Source: Axinella damicornis
Lineage: Eukaryota > Porifera > Demospongiae > Axinellida > Axinellidae
Direction of reading: 5' to 3'
Assembly (NCBI GenBank): GCA_963931865.1
Contig: OZ007517.1
Location: forward strand, 3,042,164-3,106,163
DNA: 64,000 nt
In this document: positions 22,001-38,018 of the stretch, piece by piece
Layout: every line of letters begins with the position of its first letter
Position numbering within the stretch: the first letter of the stretch is position 1
Position numbers and translations under genes: made by a program
Notes under the pieces: generated by a model
Told to the model about the DNA's origin: nothing
Database searches by the model: none
What the model saw: only the letters and a program-made list of their open reading frames with translations

Positions 22001-23603
22001 ACTCTGGTTGGTAGCATTGTGTGCATTAGACACTGCATTTAAAAGAAATTGCAGACAAGATATACCTCCTGATCTTTGCCATAGTTCTGTGTGAGGTAAT
22101 TAGCAATGTACATGCAAGTGGCACCAGTGATCCACTCTCCTGTGTAAATGCAAAGTGATTGTAGCTTCACTGCCGAATGGATACACTGGAAGTAGAGTAT
22201 TCACAAACAGTTCACGGCATACTTAGTAAACTGACTGACGTGATAATTGATTACATGTAACAGATGAGTAACTGCATGGATGGAAGGTGACATACTTGCG
22301 TGAATTTGGCACTGGAAGTATAGTTTCTTCTTGTTGGTGCTAGCACTTGCAGTGATGTGGACGGCTGGCATATCTCGGCCCTCCACTGATTTCCCAATGG
22401 AGGGGACATATTTCACAATTTGTGGATAGGCGTTAGCCAGCTCACAGTACCAGTTCACTATCTCTGGGTACGAGTGCTGCGGAAAATATGAAAGCCAATG
22501 AACAACTCCATATTTTCATACAGTATTAGCTACATAATTCACTGCCATGCACAACAGATCTGTTAGACAATTCTTCTAGTCGTGCATGTGGTGTACTCAC
22601 ATAGTTTTCAAACCAGTCTGAGGTTTGCACATTGACTTGGAGCATTTGTCGTTCTGCCTCCCTCACATAAGCTTCCACATCTTCAATCAGGGTAACGCAT
22701 CCAGGAAACAAGTGTCGAATCTCCTGAAAGTGACCCTTTTGCATCCGAACATCAATACTCCCATCCGGTTTAATTCCCCATACATCCATTCCATCTTGCT
22801 CTAGCAGTGCTAACAACCAGTTCTTTTGCATTCCGTTAAGGACACTAATGCATTACGAGAGGAGACATGAAGTGGATGTTTATAATCTTAAAGAATTTAC
22901 TTAGGGAGGAAGTATTATACATGCCATGTGTAGCTTTCTCACCATTTTACAACAGTTTGCTGATTGTAGTCTGTAGTCCTCCTATATCCTGATGTGGGTG
23001 TGGATAGTGGCCCCCTTTGTGGATCGAGAGTTTGCCTAATGCTTCTACTGCACAAAAAGACAACCAACTGACAAGTCAAGCCGACATCACTGGATGTTAT
23101 AGCCACACCAGTTCAAATCTTGCTTACCAGCTAAGCTAGTACATAGGTGAATCCCTAGCCTCGTTCCCAGGCCACCACCCAGACATTTAATTTTTATCTC
23201 GCAGCCGTGGAGATAATTTTCTCCACGGCTGCAAGATAAAATCTGGGCGGAGGCCTGGGAACGAGGCTCGGTGAACTTAGTCTGTAGGTGTTCGGGTGGA
23301 GCATTGGTGTAATCTCATAAGCTCCTTATCTTACTCATTAAACAGTAACACTGCTCAAGCTCATCAGTGATACATGTAATAGCCAAGTGGTTGTTCAAAT
23401 CCCGACTACTGAAGCGACTCATTTACACAATCACATTCACATTTCATGTACATGTATCTTACTGCATATGCTCATACAGCATTAATGTACCGGTAGCTAC
23501 ATAATAATTTCATGTACCATTCTTTTAGTCCGCCGATTGCCGTCAGTACCTGCGGATACAACAAAGCTAGCGAGCAGAGAATCACTGCGAGGACATATTC
23601 CAT
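19085..23603 (-). CDS. Secreted M14A metallocarboxypeptidase (carboxypeptidase A/B-like zymogen)
   Basis: Exons in minus order: 23603-23518, 23047-22943, 22844-22601, 22476-22296, 22139-22066, 20903-20838, 20764-20663, 20532-20441, 20369-20302, 20237-20161, 20007-19937, 19840-19732 and 19174-19085. The 1365 nt give 454 residues. It starts with a signal peptide (MEYVLAVILCSLALLYPQ), then a polar linker, then a propeptide ('WLLALLEQDGMDVWGI'), then the catalytic domain. Zinc ligands are H and E in IHAREW and H in IDWHSYSQ. Substrate binding uses NPDGY, DLNRNY and the Tyr of DLYPTSG; the catalytic Glu is in IELRDTGQYGF. By alignment from memory the S1' specificity residue (255 in bovine CPA) is Ser, neither Ile (CPA) nor Asp (CPB). 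The loop before IELRD is about 8 residues longer than in CPA. The first donor is uncertain: 23550 has a stronger look but breaks the frame, while 23518 keeps it. Confidence 0.92.
19669..19711. mobile_element. TAGCC-hairpin MITE
   Basis: Inverted ends with a short loop. Borders TGCCACCTA and TGTCACCTA match at 8 of 9. It lies in the last intron of the carboxypeptidase gene. Confidence 0.8.
23156..23268. mobile_element. TAGCC-hairpin element with long inner arms
   Basis: Ends TAGCCTCGTTCCCAGGCC and its complement. Inner inverted arms (TTATCTCGCAGCCGTGGAGA) make a strong stem. It lies in carboxypeptidase intron 1. Confidence 0.75.
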
Positions 23604-27453
<3,850 letters not shown>

Positions 27454-27622
27454 AACACACTCCAACACTGACTTACATTTTACTCACTTGTACATTTTAC
27501 TACATGATTGATTGTCACCCTGTTGTGATGTAACTCACTGTTTTACGATGATGTCATGTAAACAGTAGAAGCGCTACGTAAGCGTTAATGAAAATTATAA
27601 CTCCATCGATGACTAGTGGAGG

Positions 27623-27628
27623 AATAAA
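27623..27628 (+). terminator. Poly(A) signal of ELOF1
   Basis: AATAAA 170 bp after the ELOF1 stop. Confidence 0.6.
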
Positions 27629-28820
27629 GAACTGTTACAATTGTGGCAAACTGAACTTTTCACACCACGGCTAACAATAGTATCGTCTGCATGCAGTTGA
27701 GCTGCACTTTTATCACATGTACGTCAGTGAGGGAGTTATATGACACCCTGGTTCTGCTATATTATTCATTGTTAGTTTTGGCTACATGTAGGGCACCCTA
27801 TACCAGCTAGAATGATAGAACCATTTCCATTGTGCATTCTTTATCAGAACTACTCTAGATATACTTGCCAAATCATGAATACCTGTTTTGCACTGTTCAA
27901 AGGATACGTTTGAGCAAATCATTGGCAATTGATAGCATGTCGGCTCCTCCTGAATACTTAATTGTGCACATGCAAAAATTCAAATCACCACACTCATCAT
28001 CGTGCCCTCATCCCCACACATGCACCCCCCATGCTCCCACCCCGGCCCCTCCCCCTCCCATGCTCCCACCCTGGCCCCTCCCCCCATGCTCCCACCCCGG
28101 CCAGCCCCACCCTCCCATGCTCCCACCCCAGCCCCACCCTCCCATGCTCCCACCCCTATATGCTCCCACCCCTATATGCTCCCAACCCAGCCCCACCCCT
28201 ATATGCTTCCACCCCCAGCCCCACCCCTATATGCTCCCACCCCAGCCCCACCCCTATATGCTCCCACCCGTACCCCTGCTATCTAAGCCCGAACTTACCC
28301 TGGCAGTGAAAGTTTCAGCAAGGGTAAGGTTAGGGTGAGGGCTCACCTCAACTTAACTTCACCCGAGCTAAACCTAACCCGCGAATGGCTTGGACACAAC
28401 TTGACTCGCTTTATATACTGCGCAGAGGCCTGCTGCAACGCGTGCATGCCGGCATGCACGCTCCGGCAACGCTATGATCTGATTGGTCGGCACGTTCAAT
28501 TTTGGTGGGAAAGTGCTGTGCACGCGTAGACTGGGGACTGTGATGAGCGTGATTTTGTCTCTGTCGTTTTTCTTCGGTCATCGATGCCATTGGCCTCCTC
28601 TGGTAGACCCTCTTCCATTGGTGCTCCCTCTGTTGTAGAGAATGGAGGGATAGAATTAGAATCGAAGACAGGGAGCACTGAAGTTCTGTATGTTCGCATG
28701 TACTTGTCTGCTCAAGGATAATTAAAACTAACGTCCTTGGTCTGCTGGACCAACGCCCACTTCCAGAGTTCAAAGTTCGCTAATTCAGTTTCTGGTCGCT
28801 AGTTTACAGTTGAACGATTC
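27629..28820. other. Intergenic ELOF1 to OGFOD2
   Basis: Holds a C-rich minisatellite (28015-28275, units like CCCACCCCTATATGCTCC). The last ~300 bp before 28821 are the OGFOD2 promoter and 5' UTR candidate. A 120-codon minus-strand frame at 28411-28773 shows no recognisable family. Confidence 0.5.
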
Positions 28821-31800
28821 ATGGCTGAGGCGAGAGACTACTTGGTAGCTCTGAGGGATCACCTTCCTCCAGATGTTAGGCGACTTCCCGAGGAGAAGCA
28901 GCTGGAGTACCTGAGCGAACTGCTGAGTCATCACCACCGCCACCACAGGTATAATTTGCTACTGTCGCTCTCTTGTGAGTCTCCCCTGTCACTCGATCCT
29001 ATCGGAGGCCAGTCACTGTTGTTCACTCCTAGGAGCCAGTGACTGTCACCAACTTGCTCATAGCAGCCTGTAATAGCGCTGGTTACTCACTCCTAGGAGT
29101 AAGAGCCAGTGACTGCCAGCAACTCACTCCTAGCTGGTCACTCCTAGCAGCCTGTGATGGCTAGTCACACCTTGGAGCCTGTGATGGCTGGTCACTCACT
29201 CCTAGTAGCCTGTGATGGCTGGTCACTCACTCCTAGTAGCCTGTGATGGCAGGTCACTCACTCCTAGTAGCCTGTGATGGCTTGTCACTCACTCCTAGCA
29301 GCCTGTGATGGCTGGTCACTCACTCCTAGTAGCCTGTGGTGGCTTGTCACTCACTCCTAGCAGCCTGTGATGGCTGGTCACTCACTCCTAGTAGCCTGTG
29401 ATGGCTTGTCACTCACTCCTAGCAGCCTGTGATGGCTGGTCACTCACTCCTAGTAGCCTGTGATGGCTGGTCACTCACTCCTAGTAGCCTGTGATGGCTG
29501 GTCACTCACTCCTAGTAGCCTGTGATGGCAGGTCACTCACTCCTAGTAGCCTGTGATGGCTTGTCACTCACTCCTAGCAGCCTGTGATGGCTGGTCACTC
29601 ACTCCTAGTAGCCTGTGATGGCTGGTCACTCACTCCTAGTAGCCTGTGATGGCAGGTCACTCACTCCTAGTAGCCTGTGATGGCTTGTCACTCACTCCTA
29701 GCAGCCTGTGATGGCTGGTCACTCACTCCTAGTAGCCTGTGATGGCTGGTCACTCACTCCTAGTAGCCTGTGATGGCTGGTCACTCACTCCTAGTAGCCT
29801 GTGATGGCAGGTCACTCACTCCTAGCAGCCTGTGATGGCTGGTCACTCTCTCCTAGCTAGCAGCCTGTGATGGCTGGTCACTCACTCCTAGCAGCCTGTG
29901 ATGGCTAGTCACTCACTCCTAGCAGCCTGTGATGGCTGGTCACTCACTCCTAGCAGCCTGTGATGGCTGGTCACTCTCTCCTAGTAGCCTGTGATGACTG
30001 GTCACTCACTCCTAGTAGCCTGTGATGACTGGTCACTCACTCCTAGTAGCCTGTGATGACTGGTCACTCACTCCTGGCAGCCTGTGATGGCTGGTCACTC
30101 ACTCCTAGCAGCCTGTGATGGCTGGTCACTCTCTCCTAGCTAGCAGCCTGTGATGGCTGGTCACTCACTCCTAGCAGCCTGTGATGGCTAGTCACTCACT
30201 CCTAGCAGCCTGTGATGGCTGGTCACTCACTCCTAGCAGCCTGTGATGGCTGGTCACTCACTCCTAGCAGCCTGTGATGGCTGGTCACTCACTCCTAGCA
30301 GCCTGTGATGGCAGGTCACTCACTCCTAGCAGCCTGTGATGGCTGGTCACTCACTCCTAGCAGCCTGTGATGGCTGGTCACTCACTCCTAGTAGCCTGTG
30401 ATGGCTGGTCACTCACTCCTAGCAGCCTGTGATGGCTGGTCACTCACTCCTAGTAGCCTGTGATGGCTGGTCACTCACTCCTAGCAGCCTGTGATGGCTT
30501 GTCACTCACTCCTAGCAGCCAGTGATGGTTTGTCACTCACTCCTAGTAACCAGTGATGGCTGGTCACTCACTCCTAGCAGCCTGTGATGGCTGGTCACTC
30601 ACTCCTAGCAGCCTGTGATGGCTGGTCACTCACTCCTAGCAGCCAGTGATGGCTTGTCACTTGGGCTGCTGTAAATTGTTCCCTGGCTGAGCTAAACCAG
30701 AGGATGTGTGAAGCGTACAGTCCACCATGTGGCTGAATCTAGTGCCCTCCTGATGGGTATTCAGCTGTTAGCGTCGATCGCTCCCTGGTGCTCGGTCCTG
30801 GGAATGAGGCTAATACACAAGGGGGTGACACTTCCATAGGCACCGTAGTCACAGCTGCGACTGGGGTCAAGAAATCTTGACCGTCACTTTTGCTGGTTGA
30901 CCACTTGACCACATCGCAAAAAGACTCTTGACCGTTTGACTGTGCTGTATATCAGCCATTGACCACTTGACCTTCAATAGTATACAGAAAAATGCGTAGC
31001 AACTCCACCCCTTCCTTTGTATATGGGGTTAAGATTCGCCGATAAGCCCAGTCACAGCTCTGACTACAGTGTCTATGGGAGTGTCACCGCCTTGATACAG
31101 ATCTTCATGGCCAATTGTGTGTGTACATGGGAGGGAAATGGCAATATAGCTAGAAATGACCATTGTTGCTTTGACATGCTGTTACCATAGGGAAGAACAG
31201 GAGCAGAAAGAGGCCTACCAGCAGTTGAGGAAGACGATTGACCTGCACTACCGACCCCTACACGAGCACCTATACCAGTTGAGTGGGTGGGAGCTTGTCC
31301 CAGGCTTCAGAGAGGCTGTGGAGTCGAAAGATGAAACCAAGATGAGGTCACTTCTCTTTGAGGAGACACCAGGTATATTGCTAGCCTTGTTCCCAGGCTG
31401 TCTCCCACTCTGTTTTCAAAGCAGCTAAAATGGGGCAGGAAACGACCTGGGAACAAGGCTAGTGTATTGCAAGATTCTACCTAGTCCTGCGGGCCTGACG
31501 TTTGCGGGGGGGGGGGGGGGGGGGGGGGGGGGGAGAACATCTGGTCACTATAGACAGGTTCTGTGGCACGGAGGAATTACATGTGTAATAAACGTGACAT
31601 TGTGGCAAATGTTAGCCTCGTTCCCAGGCTCCTCCCCACCTTTTTGTCATTTTGTACTGTATGTGACAAGATGCTGGGGAGGAGCCTGGGGAGGAGCCTG
31701 GGGAGGAGCCTGGGGAGGAGCCTGGGGAGGAGCCTGGGAACGAGGCTAGCAAATGTCACAAGGAAGGAACACAACTGGAGTGTCTGCGTGCACCACTGTA

Positions 31801-34800
31801 CTAAGATGCCGGAGATCAGTTATGTGTTGCTTGTGCATTTCGCTGTCAGGGATATCTAGCTCGCAAATCTGTTCATCTTCTCGTTTGAATCAGTACCAAG
31901 CATGTGACTAATACGGAAGGTAAATGTAATTATTAAGCGTTCTCCAATCTGATTGGCACCGCCGGCATTCCGGCAACGTCTACAAAAACCTGTCTGTAGT
32001 GACCACACTGACCATACGTTGTTTTCTCTGCCCCACATTGGGCCGTGAGACTAGATTCTGTAGCTACTTAATTGCAAGTATCCTGGACTCCAGTGAATCC
32101 CGCGGTGTTGCGATCTTGGTGTTTGAGCCTTGTAGTGTGCTTTGATTCTAGCCTTGTTCCCAGGCCATTCCCACTAGCAGTATTTTATTGCTTCCAGTAG
32201 GTGGGGGAACACCTGGGATAAAGTATCACGTGTCGATGTCAATGTCCACTAGGTGGTCTTAGGGGGAGAGTGGCACAACCGCAAGAATCCATTTCGCCCA
32301 CATGCCAAACAACGAGCGGTGGTTTATGCTGCCGATCTATGCCAAATACGAACACTGAACAAAGCCTACAGTCTACAGCCCCTAGGAACAGCCATACCAT
32401 TGAGACGTTGTACCAGCTGCCACTCCTACTCAGAAGCAGAAACACGCTGGTACACGGCTACCGTTTGGTGCTGTTGATGCTGCAGCTAGGCGGCAGTCCA
32501 TCTGACATCCGTCCGAAGAATCTTGAAGCCTTTTCTTGAAGTTCCATTGCAACCGTCAACTTTGTAGAGTATTAGCAAGGTAGCATAAACTACCGCTTGT
32601 TGTTCGGTGCGTGGGTGAAATCACTGAAATGCATTCTTGCGTTCATGCCACTCCCCCCCCCCCCCCCCCCCCCCCCCAAGTGGACATTGACGTCACTCAC
32701 GTGATATTTATCCCAGGCCTTCCCCCCCCGCCGTATTTGCATATTGGAAGTGATCAAATACTGGCGGTGCAAATTGCATTCTGTCCTTAGTGGCTAAATG
32801 CACGCAGCTTCCTGGCGCTCACCCCGCTTAACCCATTGTCTTTGTCACCTGCAAGCTGCTGACGTAGTCCATGGTACGGTAATAGGATTAGTGTTGGGGG
32901 TGAGATGGATGATGTGCACGGAAGAAACAATTGAAGCAACTCGGTAGCAAGAACACCACCATCATCTAACTTGCTGCAGGAGCCCATAACGATGAGAAGC
33001 ATCCACTTAGCATTATAGCCATAGAAAATAGCCACAGCAGCTTAAATGTGTCCTTATTTGGAACCTCGTTACATAGCAAGAGCCAGCACGGGGCTTCGTA
33101 GTAGTCTAAGTACGTGATAGGTGTTGCCCCCCCAATGCCGGTGTGTGAATGTGAGTGCATGCAGTATGGATTCCCCACTTCCAGAGTTCAAAGTTCGCTA
33201 ATTCAGTTTCTGGTCGCTAGTTTACAGTTGAACGGTTCATGGCTGAGGCGAGAGACTACTTGGCCAAGCACAAACGTTATCATAGTTGGATGCTGGTTCT
33301 TGTTATAGGCTCCTGCTTGCGGATAGCTCACACATTGCTCATGCAACGAAATGAATAGGATGTACATGTACTACGTTGACGCAGAGGTTATGTGATTTAT
33401 CCTCTGCGGGAAAGTTTGGCTGAGGCTGAACTGAGGCTAAACTTTCCCAAGGAGGATAAACCGAATAACCTCAGAGTCGACGTAGTAGATCCAGCTTCTA
33501 CCACAGACATAACCTCTAAATCAAGTTAGTAGCTGGATCCGGCTACTAGGACAGCTATAGCTCTCTGATTCTCAGCATAGCATGTTTCAATTACGTCATC
33601 GCAGAGGATAACCGATTTATCCTCCGTGGTACATCAAAAGATCGCCAATGCAATGTGGTAGAAGTTTGTTATATTTATTCCATTCCATGTTAGTGATGTC
33701 ACTGACAATGACGCAACATGCATCACATTCATGCATGTACAAGCTATGTGAAATCGACAGTACTGTATGAGTGTGATAATTTGGGTCAGGTCAGCCATAA
33801 TCTATCTGCCCACAAGGAGCGAGGCTAGCTGTAATTACAAGCTGGTGGATATGATCAGAGTTGGCTGAAGCATCGATGAAGTATCAATGTAGCCTCATTC
33901 CCAGGCCTTCTCACCCCAGCATTTATCACTTGCAGTACGAACATGTTAGTACTGCAAATGACAAACGCTGGGGTGAGAAGGCCTGGGAACGAGGTTAGTA
34001 TCGATGAAGTAAACCTGAGGATGATGATCAATCTGTTTTTGGAAGTGGCTCATGTTATAGTATCTGTTTCTTCACTCAGGTGTATTCACATTCAACATGC
34101 TGACAGCGAGGTGTTGTCGTGAGCTTCTGGAAGAGGTGGACCACTTTGAGCGCTGGTGCAAGGACAACAAGCTCAGGATCAACAGACCCAACACCATGAA
34201 CAGATACGGGGCCATCTTGGATGACTTTGGGTTTGAGGCAGCTCTCAATGGGTAAGTGGAGTCTTCAATGACTCTATGCTGGGTTTCATGATCTTCTGTT
34301 GGGGAGGGAACAACCGATCGTACATAGGTACGCCAGTGTGCGAAACACACTGCTAGTAGGGGGTCTGGAGGTCTACTGGAAAATTTTTATCTGAGGTTGC
34401 TTCTGTGACCTGGTAGGCTCGTAGCCTCGTTCCCAGACCTGCGCGCCGCTTTCGGAGCTGGGCGGGGCCTGGGAACGAGGCTAGTAGGCTCGTAGCCGGA
34501 GATGTTAAAAGGAACTGTAGTGATGTAATTTAATTATCGTTTACTACATTGTAAATTGTATCATGGTACAAGTAGTTACTGCCCCCTCATTTGCCTATGT
34601 GAGCAGTCCAGTGCTGCTCACTCCTCTGTGGGAGGTCTGGCGGAGATTGATATCCACTCAGAGCACATGCCAAATTAATCAGCTTGGCAAAGAAACTCGT
34701 AGTTTGTGCCGTTTCTTTCCCAAGGCCTATGTGCAAAAGGAAACACATACAGTCGTCTGCCTCTGTAAAGCTGCCATAGCCAACCATCTACTGGTACATA

Positions 34801-37291
34801 GTCGTGGCCTTTCGCAAAATACCGGCCACCACAGGTAAGCCTGGATCTCAATCTCAATCTGGTCCTGCGTGCCTAGTAAACTAGTGTTAGTTCCAGTAGC
34901 TTCTATCTTGAGATGGGCCAGTGTTTGATTTGGGGTCAATTGGCTTCCGTTGACCTCCTGTAACACACTCATGCACGCACACGCGTAATTTGTTTTTCTG
35001 TTGTCAGGTTGATGTTGAACTATGTGCAGCCGTTCGCCACATTCCTCTACCCCATCTTGGGCCAGCACCTGGACGGCCACCACGGCTTTGTGGTGGAGTA
35101 CGAGTTGGGGAAGGATATTAACCTCGGCTTTCACGTAGACAACAGTGAGGTAAATCACGGACATGTTTATGTACAATGTTTACATGTAGCTCCATATATA
35201 GATAACAACAAGGGGCACCACCATGCATGCTAGATTGTGTGTGAAATTACACAGTCTAGCCACTAGCCCCTCTCCGCCAGGCCGGTTACACACGCACGCA
35301 GCAAAGCCACGTGCGGAAGGCGGAGAGGGTCTAGCAAACATTGCACTTGATTGCGTTTCAACTGACCAATCAGATCTCACGGAAGCGATTCATTTTATTC
35401 ATGACTCTCGTGGTTGTAAACCGAGCCGTTTGCGTGCGATCAGCCCGGCAGAGAGCGTCTAAAAGCCTACACTCGAGCTAAACTTGTCCAACCTGGATGC
35501 CTCCAAGGGTACAGAACACGTCCTCAACTCTAGCTGACACTTCACCGGTTCACAGGTACATGTAATTGGCATTCCAGAGAAACGTGATCTAGTGCAATGT
35601 TTGCTAGACCCTCTCCGCCTTCCGCGCATGACTTCACCATACACCCACTTGACCAGCCGGGCAGAGAGGGGCTTAGCGGCTACACTGGAAATGACAGTGT
35701 TTGAAAAGTGGCTAGCAGCTACCATGTTGTTCCTTCTGTTTTGCAGGTAACTTTAAATGTATGTCTTGGACGTGAATTCACTGGTGGACAGCTGTACTTC
35801 AGAGGCGTCAGGTATGTTTCCAGTCTCGGTCCCAACCCAACCAACCCCAGCACAGATCGCTTTAAGTGTGTGCTGGATGAATGGTCTGGGAACAAGACTA
35901 GTATGTTTCCAACCCTGCATGGTAGCAAACTAAAGTGGAGTGGTCCAGCCAGAGGGACTACCAAGCAGGCGATCACAAATTCTGCGCACTGTACAGAGAA
36001 GAGAATGGCTTACCATAGCTTCCATACCTGAATGAGATGTAAGAGAACGATTCCTGACAGTTGGAAAATTTATACTTCCTCATATAGGGTTCTATCTCAG
36101 AGGATTGCTACACACAATTTGATGCTGGGTATTCAATGATTCTCTTCTGTTGCCTTGGTAACCGAGGCTGGTGAAGTTTGCTAGGAACCTCTAGCGGATT
36201 GTGCACGTGTGGAAAGCTGAACTTCGATCTTTGATCGTACCATTAAAGCTAAACTAGACAAGCTGGACCACTTGCTACGACAGTGATTCAATGACAGGGG
36301 AGAACCAGAAGTAGAAGCAAGATTGTATTCCACCACTGGTTCACCGTCTGCATGTGTACAGTGTGGAATCAGAAACCGTCCCAGTGACCCATTCCTTACA
36401 CACTCAATCTCTGCTGGCGTTAGGATGACGATTCCCTGCTGAGTAGGCCTACTGCTGAGTTGAACCAGCAAACTGATGTTGTGTATGCTTAGCCTCATTT
36501 CTAGGCCTTCTCACCCTGCTTGCAGTGCAAGCGACAAACGCTGGGGTGAGAAATCTCTGCTGGCGTTAGGATGACGATTCCCTGCTGAGTAGGCCTACTG
36601 CTGAGTTGAACCAGCAAACTGGTGTTGTGTATGCTTAGCCTCGTTTCCAGGCCTTCTCACCCTGCTTGCAGTGCAAGCGACAAACGCTGGGGTGAGAAGG
36701 ACGGGAAACACGGCTCGTGTATGCTACGTGAGTGTGCTACAGTTCAGTGTAGACACTGACAATGAGTATGCTTAGCCTCGTTCCCAGTCACTAGCAGTGC
36801 AAACGCTGGGGTGAGAAGGACGGGGAACATGGCTAGTGTATGCTACTTGAGTGTGCTACAGTTCAGTGTAGACATTGACACTGAGTATGCTTAGCCTCAT
36901 TCCCAGTCCTTCTCACCCCGCTTGCAGTGCAAATGCTGGGGTGAGAAGGACGGGGAACACGGCTAGTGTGTATGCTACGTGAATGTGCTACAATTCAGTG
37001 CAGATTGAACTGCAGGTCGTGAACAGCTATATATTCTTGTTCCCAGGCTATTCCCACTGCCAGTTTTTGATTGCTCACAGTATGCAAAAATATACCTGGG
37101 AGGTTTGGTCATGTGCGGTTACGTCATGTAGACAGATGGTAGAACATGGGGGGCGGTGCCTGACTGCTGTAATTCCATTACCTGTTGACAGTGTATGGAC
37201 AGTGTATGGTGTTGATGCTGCCTGGTGAATGCTCTGGGTTCCAGCCCTCGATCAGACTGACGTTACGAGAAAGGGCTTCAAGGTTCTTTGT

Positions 37292-37332
<41 letters not shown>

Positions 37333-38018
37333 TGTCTGTACCATCTGTCTACCTGACATCACCACATGTGACCAACTCTCCCAGTCCTTTCCCTCCATAT
37401 AAGATGGAATAAGCCTCTTTCCCAAGCTGTTCCTACCCCAGTCTTTGATTGCTTGTAGTATTCAATATTACTACCATCTCCATGCTGTATGCAGGTGTGA
37501 CCGACATGTCAATACTCCACCACAAAAGGAAGAATGTTATGAACTAGAGCATAAAACAGGCAAGGTTCGTGGTTTGTCATATTAATATCCATGACACAAT
37601 ATGACACCATCATGATTGATTGGGGGGGGGGGGGGCAGCACTCGGACTGGTCATGTACTCTTTTGGTTGTTGTGTGTTGTCATTACAACTGTTTGAGGTT
37701 GTTCTCCAGCCATGTCTCTTCACCTAGTTATTGATCTGCATCTGCTTGGGGGCTTCCCCCCCACTGGATGAAACCCTGAGCAGATGTTACTCCGTGGTGA
37801 CGCGGTCCATGCACTTGTGTCCTCTTGCGTATGTTGATATATCTTTTCTTTCACAGGGTATTCTGCATGTTGGAAAACACAGACATGGTGCTAATGACCT
37901 CACAAGCGGCTATCGCTGCAACCTCATCCTGTGGTGTCGCTCATCTTCGCAAAGAGAGGGAAGGGAACACACATGCGGCTGCCACACCCCCTGCCCGCAA
38001 TGGTGTGCACTGCACTAG
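28821..38018 (+). CDS. OGFOD2: 2-oxoglutarate and Fe(II)-dependent oxygenase domain protein 2
   Basis: Exons 28821-28948, 31191-31372, 34080-34251, 35008-35149, 35747-35811, 37495-37564 and 37857-38018 total 921 nt, i.e. 306 residues (human about 350). The N-terminal part is helical ('LPEEKQLEYLSELLSHHHR'), then comes 'TARCCRELLEEVDHFERWC' and the double-stranded beta-helix oxygenase core. Iron ligands are the His and Asp of GFHVDNSE and the distal His in HRHGAND. The 2-oxoglutarate-binding Arg lies in GYRCNLILWCR. A Cys-rich tail (HTCGCHTPCPQWCALH) ends the protein, typical of the family. The substrate is not established for OGFOD2. All splice phases agree. The start ATG is the first in the frame and is also carried by a partial duplication at 33174. 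Confidence 0.93.
29045..30662. repeat. 31-bp minisatellite, ~52 units
   Basis: Units with GGTCACTCACTCCTAG and AGCCTGTGATGGCT in OGFOD2 intron 1. Variants (TAGTAG/AGCAGC, GGCT/GGCA/GACT) recur in blocks, pointing to higher-order duplication. Confidence 0.95.
30817..31094. mobile_element. Foldback element related to 5016-5271
   Basis: Outer inverted repeat GGTGACACTTCCATAGGCAC / GTGTCTATGGGAGTGTCACC. The interior is TTGACC-rich (repeated GACCACTTGACC). It lies in OGFOD2 intron 1. Confidence 0.75.
31382..31461. mobile_element. TAGCC-hairpin MITE
   Basis: Inverted ends. Borders GTATATTGC and GTGTATTGC match at 8 of 9. It sits 9 bp inside OGFOD2 intron 2, right behind the exon 2 donor. Confidence 0.8.
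31505..31533. repeat. Poly-G run, ~28 bp
   Basis: Uninterrupted G in OGFOD2 intron 2. Confidence 0.95.
31613..31748. mobile_element. TAGCC-hairpin MITE with internal 12-bp repeat
   Basis: Ends as in the family. The right arm is extended by five GGGGAGGAGCCT units. GCAAATGT lies at both borders. Confidence 0.8.
32646..32678. repeat. Poly-C run, ~30 bp
   Basis: Uninterrupted C in OGFOD2 intron 2. Confidence 0.95.
33174..33263 (+). pseudogene. Partial duplicate of OGFOD2 5' UTR and first codons
   Basis: 90 bp copy of 28756-28845 with one visible difference (GAACGGTTC for GAACGATTC). It carries the ATG and eight codons (MAEARDYL), then breaks off into unrelated sequence. It lies in OGFOD2 intron 2. 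Confidence 0.92.
33367..33490. mobile_element. Foldback hairpin CTACGTTGACGCAGAGGTTA-type
   Basis: ~55-bp imperfect inverted arms ending CTACGT / ACGTAG with inner GGGAAAGTTT / AAACTTTCCC. It is non-coding. Confidence 0.75.
33890..33997. mobile_element. TAGCC-hairpin MITE
   Basis: Long stem (CTTCTCACCCCAGC and complement). Borders GTATCAATG and GTATCGATG match at 8 of 9. Confidence 0.85.
34422..34483. mobile_element. TAGCC-hairpin MITE
   Basis: Inverted ends with perfect 9-bp direct repeat GTAGGCTCG on both sides (34413-34421, 34484-34492). It lies in OGFOD2 intron 3. Confidence 0.9.
35250..35692. mobile_element. Foldback element, GCCCCTCTCCGCC-type arms
   Basis: ~95-bp inverted arms: left from CTAGCCACTAGCCCCTCTCC, right its diverged complement ending at about 35692. 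Inner ends share 'GGTCTAGCAAACATTGCAC'. It lies in OGFOD2 intron 4. Confidence 0.75.
36400..36975. repeat. Tandemly duplicated TAGCC hairpins
   Basis: A ~145-bp block (36408-36551) is repeated at 36552-36711. Two more hairpins with TGTATGCT flanks follow at 36775 and 36894. Border words such as GTGTATGCT still flank some copies. It lies in OGFOD2 intron 5. Confidence 0.8.
37295..37331. repeat. Poly-C run, ~36 bp
   Basis: The longest homopolymer in the window, in OGFOD2 intron 5. Confidence 0.95.

Noticed and set aside
29045..30662. CRISPR-like array
   Set aside because: The units are contiguous 31-bp repeats without spacers, in an animal gene intron.
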